Source: an uncultured Francisella sp.
GTDB lineage: Bacteria > Pseudomonadota > Gammaproteobacteria > Burkholderiales > Neisseriaceae
Reading direction: 5' to 3'
Assembly: GCA_905373555.1 (NCBI GenBank)
Contig: CAJPTP010000028.1
Span: 1-9,114, forward strand
Length of the DNA: 9,114 bases
Below the pieces are notes generated by a model, which saw only the letters and a program-made list of their open reading frames with translations, did not search any database and was not told the origin of the DNA. Shown in pieces: positions 5,730-9,114 of this stretch. Both the position numbers and the translations under genes were made by a program. Every line of letters begins with the position of its first letter. Position 1 is the stretch's first letter.

Positions 5730-7361
5730 TCAAAGCTCGGCGTCGCCCATCCCTTGGCCCGCCTCGCTTTTTTGTTCCCGCCCTTGAGCTTGGCCGCTTT
5801 CTTCGCCTTTTTTTGTCGCGATTCCGCCCGCTTCGCCGCGCGCGGGGCTTTTCAAGGCCAGCTCGGCCGCCCTTTGGCTGCGCCGACGGATTTCGGCGGA
5901 AGCCGCCGCCTTTTGCTCGCGCGTGTTTTGCTCCAAGTCCGAGAAATCCAGCGCCGCGATCGCATCCTTGGCGCGCAGCCAGCTTGAGGCGGCGGCTTGG
6001 GCCAAAGGCGAGCGGGCCGCATCGCCTCGCTCGCGCCGGGCGCGCAGGCGCCTTTGCCTCTCTTCGATCCTGCGCGCCCTTTGCGCGGGGGCGGAGTCAA
6101 GCGGAAACTCGATTGCGCCAAGGCGCCGCCTCCCAAGGCGGCCGGGTTCGCCGCCTTGGGGGGCGGAACGGTCTCGGCGCTCGGCGCCGGGTTCGGCGAC
6201 GGGTTCGGCGCCGAGCGCGTCCGGGCTGAAGCTTGGGCAAAGGCGAAGGGCTGTTTCCGCGTTCAGGCGCGCCGCGGCGTCGACGCAGTCGATCGCGAGC
6301 AGCAGGTCGGTTGCGTCATGCCGGGCGTTGAGGGAGCGCAGGCAGGACAGGGCTTGCTCGCCGTCGCGCCGGTCGGGCTTCAGCAGCAGGGGGGCGTTTT
6401 GGCGCACGGCGAGGGCGAATTTCTTTTGCCGCGACGACGCCCGGGTGCGGGAGCAAAAGCGCTCGACGTCTTGGCGCGAGGCGAAAAACAGGGTCAGCAG
6501 CGCGTGGCGCTGCTCCGCGCTCAACCCGAGCTCGGCGCCGGCGTCGAGCGCGCCCATGGCGCAGGCGAAGGCGTCGGCCCCTTGGGGGCCCAAGCCCGCG
6601 TCTTGCCAAGGGTTGGGGGAGCCGCGCAGCGCCGCGATTTCCGGGAAAACCCGCTCCAGCGCGCCCGAACGGTCAAGCAGCCGGAACATTTCGGATGGCC
6701 TGCCCGTCATCAGCCCCGAGTCCAGCTCCTTGCGCGCGCGCTCGGGCGTCAGGGCGTCGATTTCGCCCGCCTCGGCCATGTCGCGGATCAGCCCCAGCGT
6801 TTTCGGGTCAGCCTCGAAGCCAAAGCGGGCGGCGAAGCGGGCGCAGCGCAAGGCGCGCACGGGATCTTCGCGAAAAGCCTCGCTCACGTGGCGCAAAACG
6901 CCCCGGCGCAGGTCTTCCAAGCCGCCGTAGGGATCGATCAGATCGGCCGAATCTGGGTCGATTCCCGAGGTTTCGGCGCGGGCGTCGGGTTCGGCGCCCG
7001 CGCAATGATCAATCGGAGGGCGGGCCGATTCGGGCGAAAAAGGCGCGAGGGAACGGGAGTCGACGGCCATGGCGTTGATCGTCAAGTCGCGCCGTTTCAG
7101 ATCTTCCTCCAGCGTGATCGACGGGTCGGCGCGAAAGGCGAAGCCCTTGTAGCCCTTGGCGATTTTTCGCTCGGTTCGGGCCAGCGCGTACTCCTCTTTG
7201 GTCTTGGGGTGCAAAAAGATCGGAAACTCCGAGCCCACGGGCAAAAAGCCCAACCGCCCCATGCTTTGCGCCGTTGCGCCCACCACGACGAAATCCCGGT
7301 CCGCGACCTTCAGCCCCAGCAACATGTCGCGCACCGCGCCGCCCACCAAGTAGCAATCCAT
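5730..7361 (-). CDS. cca: CCA tRNA nucleotidyltransferase, HD motif lost, extended C-terminus
   Basis: Adds or repairs the 3' CCA of tRNAs from CTP and ATP without a template. The N-terminal half is clearly E. coli-type Cca: YLVGGAVRD (4-12), metal-binding Asp21 and Asp23 in DRDFVVVG, EEYALARTERK (56-66), RRDLTINAMAV (90-100), LIDPYGG (141-147), EDPVRALRCARFAARF (165-180) and ERARKE (207-212). At 543 residues it is some 130 longer than E. coli Cca (412). The extra length is an insertion at 102-139 between NAMAVD and LIDPYGG, a low-complexity stretch at about 383-450, and a K/E/Q/G-rich tail after 505. The HD phosphohydrolase motif is missing: the E. coli THE-type stretch ATLCHDLGK aligns with LTLFFASRQ (289-297), so His-Asp becomes Phe293-Ala294, and the following glycine/histidine loop is absent. 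2',3'-cyclic phosphodiesterase activity is thus unlikely. The ATG has AAGGG 7 nt upstream. It is the first gene of a likely operon with glnD. Confidence 0.93.
   Translation of the reverse strand: MDCYLVGGAVRDMLLGLKVADRDFVVVGATAQSMGRLGFLPVGSEFPIFLHPKTKEEYALARTERKIAKGYKGFAFRADPSITLEEDLKRRDLTINAMAVDSRSLAPFSPESARPPIDHCAGAEPDARAETSGIDPDSADLIDPYGGLEDLRRGVLRHVSEAFREDPVRALRCARFAARFGFEADPKTLGLIRDMAEAGEIDALTPERARKELDSGLMTGRPSEMFRLLDRSGALERVFPEIAALRGSPNPWQDAGLGPQGADAFACAMGALDAGAELGLSAEQRHALLTLFFASRQDVERFCSRTRASSRQKKFALAVRQNAPLLLKPDRRDGEQALSCLRSLNARHDATDLLLAIDCVDAAARLNAETALRLCPSFSPDALGAEPVAEPGAERRDRSAPQGGEPGRLGRRRLGAIEFPLDSAPAQRARRIEERQRRLRARRERGDAARSPLAQAAASSWLRAKDAIAALDFSDLEQNTREQKAAASAEIRRRSQRAAELALKSPARGEAGGIATKKGEESGQAQGREQKSEAGQGMGDAEL
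5808..5814 (-). other. A7 slippery heptamer near the 3' end of cca
   Basis: On the coding strand the codons are ACA AAA AAA, so A-AAA-AAA sits in the frame used by -1 slippery heptamers. A -1 shift here would leave the normal stop and continue for 50 codons to a TGA that overlaps the glnD start as ATGA. The extension would be very basic and uses AGG, AGA and CGA codons, which argues against selection. No clear downstream stimulatory stem was found. A second run of six A lies at 5768-5773. Confidence 0.3.
6008..6034 (-). repeat. Inverted repeat in the cca low-complexity region
   Basis: GCGAGCG (6008-6014) and CGCTCGC (6028-6034) are perfect 7-bp inverted repeats around 13 bases. They code part of the arginine-rich stretch near Cca residues 443-452. 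The loop lacks the GGGTTC core of the other units, so this may be compositional chance. Confidence 0.35.
6132..6160 (-). repeat. Palindromic unit in cca (11-bp arms), Glu-Pro in loop
   Basis: Bases 6132-6142 and 6150-6160 are perfect 11-bp inverted repeats (left arm CCCAAGGCGGC) around the 7-base loop CGGGTTC. In the Cca frame it codes residues 401-410, with Glu405-Pro406 in the loop. It lies in the long low-complexity stretch absent from E. coli Cca. Confidence 0.7.
6177..6218 (-). repeat. Palindromic unit in cca (12-bp arms) with tandem 12-mers
   Basis: Bases 6177-6188 (GCGCTCGGCGCC) and 6207-6218 (GGCGCCGAGCGC) are perfect 12-bp inverted repeats around an 18-base centre. The same stretch also reads as three near-identical 12-bp tandem units at 6181-6192, 6193-6204 and 6205-6216. 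It codes Cca residues 382-395, with Glu-Pro at 386-387 and 390-391. Bases 6195-6212 match 6981-6998 at 17 of 18 positions. Confidence 0.75.
6976..7003 (-). repeat. Palindromic unit in cca (9-bp arms) in the N-terminal insertion
   Basis: GCGCGGGCG (6976-6984) and CGCCCGCGC (6995-7003) are perfect 9-bp inverted repeats around the loop TCGGGTTCGG. It codes Cca residues 120-129, with Glu124-Pro125 in the loop. It is located in the 38-residue insertion between the RRDLTINA motif and LIDPYGG, where E. coli Cca has only a few residues. Confidence 0.7.
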
Positions 7362-7406
7362 CGTTCCGCCCTTCCGCGCTTTTCTTCCTTCGGCGTCGTT
7401 CGGTCA

Positions 7407-7412
7407 ATTAAA
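7407..7412 (-). promoter_or_regulatory. Possible -10 element for the cca-glnD operon
   Basis: On the minus strand this reads TTTAAT, a 5 of 6 match to TATAAT, about 46 bases before the cca ATG. No convincing -35 hexamer is found 16-18 bases further upstream. It is the only AT-rich hexamer in the cca leader. Confidence 0.27.
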
Positions 7413-7560
7413 CCGGATCGAAGCCGGCCGCCGTTTTGAAACGAGGCGCCGATTCTTTGTTTTTGCAAGCCGCAACGCAAGGCGGCGGGCGCGCGCCGGC
7501 GGCGTTTTGTCATGTTTTTTTCCTCTGCCGGGCGTAGGATCGTTTCTTTGGCTCGCGCGC

Positions 7561-7579
7561 GTTGCGATTGGGTTGCGAT
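7561..7579. repeat. GTTGCGAT direct repeat, 11-bp period
   Basis: GTTGCGAT occurs at 7561-7568 and again at 7572-7579, one helical turn apart, followed by a looser GTTTGCGG. It lies between the divergent cca and downstream gene starts, where an operator could be expected. Two short copies are weak evidence. Confidence 0.25.
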
Positions 7580-7603
7580 GGTTTGCGGCGGGGCGCGGCA
7601 AGC

Positions 7604-7640
7604 CCGGGCCGAAAAATCGGCAAAGCCCTTGTTGGCCCGG
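7604..7640 (+). promoter_or_regulatory. Leader inverted repeat abutting a ribosome binding site
   Basis: CCGGGCC (7604-7610) pairs with GGCCCGG (7634-7640). An alternative, mutually exclusive small hairpin, GCCGA-AAAA-TCGGC, occupies 7608-7621. The right arm ends three bases before GAGGA (7644-7648), the Shine-Dalgarno sequence that fixes the start of the next gene, 7 nt ahead of its ATG. The two alternative folds are visible; a regulatory role is inference. Confidence 0.4.
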
Positions 7641-7655
7641 TTTGAGGACAATGAC

Positions 7656-8252
7656 ATGAACATGCGGCAAAAGAAGAACCTCATCATGACGCCCATCGTC
7701 GTCGCGCTGGGCTACGGCGCAGTGACCTTGGGCGGGGTCGACGACTTGCTTGCGCAGCGGCCGCCGTCGCCCGCCAAACAAGAAAAGATCGAGGCCCAAG
7801 CTTATTTTTCCGACGTCATGAGATTGCTTCAGCTGTTGCAGCGGCAAGCCGACGCGGATTGGGCGCGCCGCCCCGCCCGCAAGGCGGCGGCTGACCGCCT
7901 TTGCGTCCCGGGATCCCGCAAGGTCGCCCGACCCGACGTCAAAGACGAGGTCGCCTTGCCGTGGGTTCAACGGGCGCGCTCGGCGTTGGCGCCCGTTGGG
8001 GCGAGCGGGGAGAGCGGCTTTGCGCTCATCGAACATTGCGACGGCCGGACGGTTTTTGAGGGCGTTTTGGCGCCTCAAGCCGGAAGCTATTTGGCCGGAT
8101 TGCGCATTCGCTCGCAGCGCGCCGAGGGCGGGGCGGGGTGGACTTGCGAGCTGGACAAGGGCCGGGTCGGGAAATGGAATCGGCGTCTGTTGCGCCAAGA
8201 GATTGAGGCGAACCGATGCGAGGTGAGGCGCTTGCAAGGATTCTCCGCATAG
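7656..8252 (+). CDS. Hypothetical exported or membrane-anchored protein, four cysteines
   Basis: I do not recognise this 198-residue protein. The start at 7656 is chosen because GAGGA lies 7 nt upstream and the product then begins with a basic N-terminus (MNMRQKKN) and a hydrophobic segment at about 9-27 (LIMTPIVVALGYGAV). That is the form of an uncleaved signal anchor or a signal peptide; no lipobox is present and the nearest cleavage-like site (LLA-Q, 31-34) is poor. A proline-containing spacer follows, then a helical stretch (41-66, KQEKIEAQAYFSDVMRLLQL). Cys83, Cys128, Cys164 and Cys188 could form two disulfides in the periplasm. The C-terminal third is basic. The frame is open further upstream to an ATG at 7512, but that start has no ribosome binding site and would bury the hydrophobic segment internally. 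It is divergent from cca and appears to stand alone. Small size and single anchor are reminiscent of envelope or pilus/secretion accessory proteins, but this is only a guess. Confidence 0.72.
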   Translation: MNMRQKKNLIMTPIVVALGYGAVTLGGVDDLLAQRPPSPAKQEKIEAQAYFSDVMRLLQLLQRQADADWARRPARKAAADRLCVPGSRKVARPDVKDEVALPWVQRARSALAPVGASGESGFALIEHCDGRTVFEGVLAPQAGSYLAGLRIRSQRAEGGAGWTCELDKGRVGKWNRRLLRQEIEANRCEVRRLQGFSA

Positions 8253-8319
8253 GCTTGAAAGGTTGGGAAGGAGGGGCAAGCTTGCGTCGATCGGCCCGTT
8301 CGTTGCCCTCGATTCCGCT

Positions 8320-8360
8320 CGCTTGCCTTCCGCCGGCTCTCCGCTTGCTCTTCGCTTGCT
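8320..8360 (+). repeat. Short CGCTTGC direct repeats
   Basis: CGCTTGC begins at 8320, 8342 and 8353; the first two are 22 bp and the last two 11 bp apart, so all are in helical phase. The copies are short and the word also occurs at other places nearby, so this is a weak repeat. Confidence 0.3.
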
Positions 8361-8539
8361 TTCGCCCTTATTTCGTTTTGAGCGTTCGCGCAAGGGGATG
8401 CGATCCTGCGCCGCGCCCTTGGGCGCCCTGGCAAGGCCCGCGCCTTCGCTTGCGGCCCGGGGCTTGGGAAAGCGGGCCCCAAGATCCGGGATGCGAAACC
8501 GGTTTTCAATCCGCGCGCAACAAGGACTGCCGGATGGCC

Positions 8540-8574
8540 CCAAGGGCTTGGCTTGAGCGTCTTTTATTTTTTTT
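8540..8574 (+). terminator. Weak candidate terminator downstream of the hypothetical gene
   Basis: CCAA (8540-8543) pairs with TTGG (8548-8551) around GGGC, and a T-rich run TTTTATTTTTTTT ends at 8574. The hairpin is short, lies about 10 bases before the T run, and is almost 290 bases after the gene's stop codon. It is the best rightward candidate in the region, but poor. Confidence 0.22.
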
Positions 8575-8720
8575 CCCCCCCCGATCGCTTTTGATCTTGC
8601 GTTTTTGCGGTTCGCCTTCTTTTTTCTTATCCCCTTCCTCCCATTCTCTCCCCTCCTGCGCCCGACTTCGCTTTTTTTATCTTCTCCTTTCCATTTTTCC
8701 GCTTGTTCTTCTTTCAGTTT
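8560..8720. other. Pyrimidine-rich tract on the plus strand
   Basis: Almost all bases are C or T, including T8 followed by C8 (8567-8582), several runs of five to seven T, and CCTCCCATTCTCTCCCCTCC around 8636-8655. Such strand asymmetry is strikingly different from the flanking genes. It cannot encode a normal protein on either strand and is likely noncoding. Confidence 0.6.
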
Positions 8721-8831
8721 TTTCCGCCCGCCAACTTAAGGCGGTTGGAACAGCGGTTTTTGTCTGCCGCCGGGAAGAGGGGGGCGAGGCGGCGCGAATG
8801 CCCAAGCGGATGGAATTTCTCCCCAAAGGCC

Positions 8832-8869
8832 CAATTAAGCGCGGCTTAAGCGCCGCGCGCAATTTATTG
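8832..8869. repeat. Long imperfect hairpin
   Basis: GCGCGGC (8839-8845) pairs with GCCGCGC (8852-8858) around TTAAGC. After a GCAA bulge on the right, AA pairs with TT, and CAAT (8832-8835) pairs with ATTG (8866-8869) across a T/T mismatch. No T tract follows in either direction, so it is not an obvious terminator. Confidence 0.5.
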
Positions 8870-8892
8870 ACCTTGCCGGGAGGATTGTTCGG

Positions 8893-8919
8893 CCCGATCG
8901 TTTGCCAAAGCGGATCGGG
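8893..8919. repeat. Inverted repeat CCCGATC/GATCGGG
   Basis: CCCGATC (8893-8899) pairs with GATCGGG (8913-8919). Inside the 13-base spacer TTT (8901-8903) and AAA (8907-8909) can also pair. It is the second of three hairpins within about 165 bases. Confidence 0.45.
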
Positions 8920-8970
8920 GCAGGCCGGAACCCGCAAAGGGAAAAGCGGTTGGTTCGGCTCGCCGAGGGC

Positions 8971-8995
8971 GGCCGCAAAGCGCCGGCTTGCGGCC
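8971..8995. repeat. Inverted repeat GGCCGCAA/TTGCGGCC
   Basis: Perfect 8-bp arms at 8971-8978 and 8988-8995 flank a 9-base loop AGCGCCGGC. It resembles in size the palindromes within cca, but its loop lacks GGGTTC. Confidence 0.5.
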
Positions 8996-9114
8996 TGCGG
9001 CGCCAAAAGGCGAAGGCCGCGGCGGAAAGGCGCCCGGAAAGAAAGGGGGAACAAGAGGGCGGCGCGCGGCGCGCCGGCGCAAACGGCGGGAAAGACAAAA
9101 ACAAAACAAAAAAA

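Larger units (their letters stand above)
8253..9114. other. Gene-free region of about 860 bp
   Basis: No open frame here has a ribosome binding site, a recognisable motif or plausible protein composition; all are Arg/Pro/Ala/Ser-rich shadows of GC-rich DNA. The left part (to about 8730) is pyrimidine-rich on the plus strand with runs of T and C. The right part is purine-rich with several hairpins and ends in an A-rich stretch (from about 9090). No tRNA, tmRNA, RNase P, SRP or 6S RNA signature was found. Confidence 0.6.

Noticed and set aside
3125..6229. Open frame of 1034 codons on the plus strand opposite glnD and cca
   Set aside because: It runs antisense across two well-supported genes and their junction. 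Its product is Arg/Ala/Gly/Leu-rich with no motif, as expected where GC-rich codons remove stops from the opposite strand.
6316..6609. Possibility that a frameshift hides the Cca HD motif
   Set aside because: The alternative frames in this region show no HD or related motif, and the annotated frame keeps plausible helices on both sides, so a true loss fits better.
7512..7655. Upstream start at 7512 for the hypothetical gene
   Set aside because: No Shine-Dalgarno sequence precedes it, and it would add 48 residues before a hydrophobic N-terminal segment that makes sense from 7656, where GAGGA is well placed.
8263..8556. Open frame of 97 codons after the hypothetical gene
   Set aside because: Starts with TTG, lacks a ribosome binding site and has Arg/Leu/Ala/Ser-rich composition.
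8629..8637. DnaA-box-like TTATCCCCT
   Set aside because: Two mismatches to TTATCCACA and no second copy nearby; no origin is supported.
8867..8895. TTGACC as a -35 hexamer
   Set aside because: The sequence 16-18 bases downstream is GC-rich with no -10 element.
8731..9000. RNase P RNA, SRP RNA, tmRNA or 6S RNA
   Set aside because: The conserved core words of these RNAs that I can recall are absent.
8677..9054. Open frame of 125 codons on the minus strand in the gene-free region
   Set aside because: Low-complexity Arg/Pro/Ser-rich product covering the pyrimidine tract; no ribosome binding site or motif.

Overview
This 9.1 kb, GC-rich window looks like chromosomal DNA of a betaproteobacterium. 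The main argument is the leucyl-tRNA synthetase, which carries what I recall as betaproteobacterial features: GRGWRSG where E. coli has the cysteines of its first zinc module, and a second CxxC...CxxC pair further on. GlnD and a class II Cca of proteobacterial type agree with this. Genus cannot be fixed from sequence alone; a Burkholderiales or Sutterellaceae-like host is only a guess. There are no rRNA or tRNA genes, recognisable mobile-element genes or CRISPR arrays.

Layout: (1) 1-184 is a short leader with a possible terminator of an upstream unit, a possible extended -10 promoter and a hairpin just before the leuS ribosome binding site. (2) 185-2845, plus strand, is leuS, complete. (3) 2861-2898 is a strong bidirectional terminator between convergent genes. 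(4) 7361-2963, minus strand, is a probable two-gene operon, cca then glnD, 70 bp apart. (5) 7362-7655 is a divergent intergenic region. (6) 7656-8252, plus strand, is a small unrecognised gene with an N-terminal hydrophobic segment and four cysteines. (7) 8253-9114 has no convincing gene; it holds a long pyrimidine-rich tract followed by a purine-rich, hairpin-rich stretch.

Function: LeuS charges tRNA-Leu and Cca builds or repairs the CCA end that every synthetase needs. GlnD is the glutamine sensor that uridylylates PII proteins to control nitrogen metabolism. Cca and GlnD share the polymerase-beta nucleotidyltransferase fold and are normally both HD-domain proteins.

The most unusual signal is in the minus-strand operon. 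Both proteins carry low-complexity insertions whose DNA contains perfect inverted repeats of 7 to 12 bp. The loops of these repeats, read on the coding strand, encode Glu-Pro in the same reading frame each time. Three are in cca and one in glnD, and two of those in cca share 17 of 18 bases. This resembles palindromic elements inserted in frame into protein genes. In addition, this Cca has lost the HD phosphohydrolase motif that its closest bacterial relatives keep, and has a long charged C-terminal extension.
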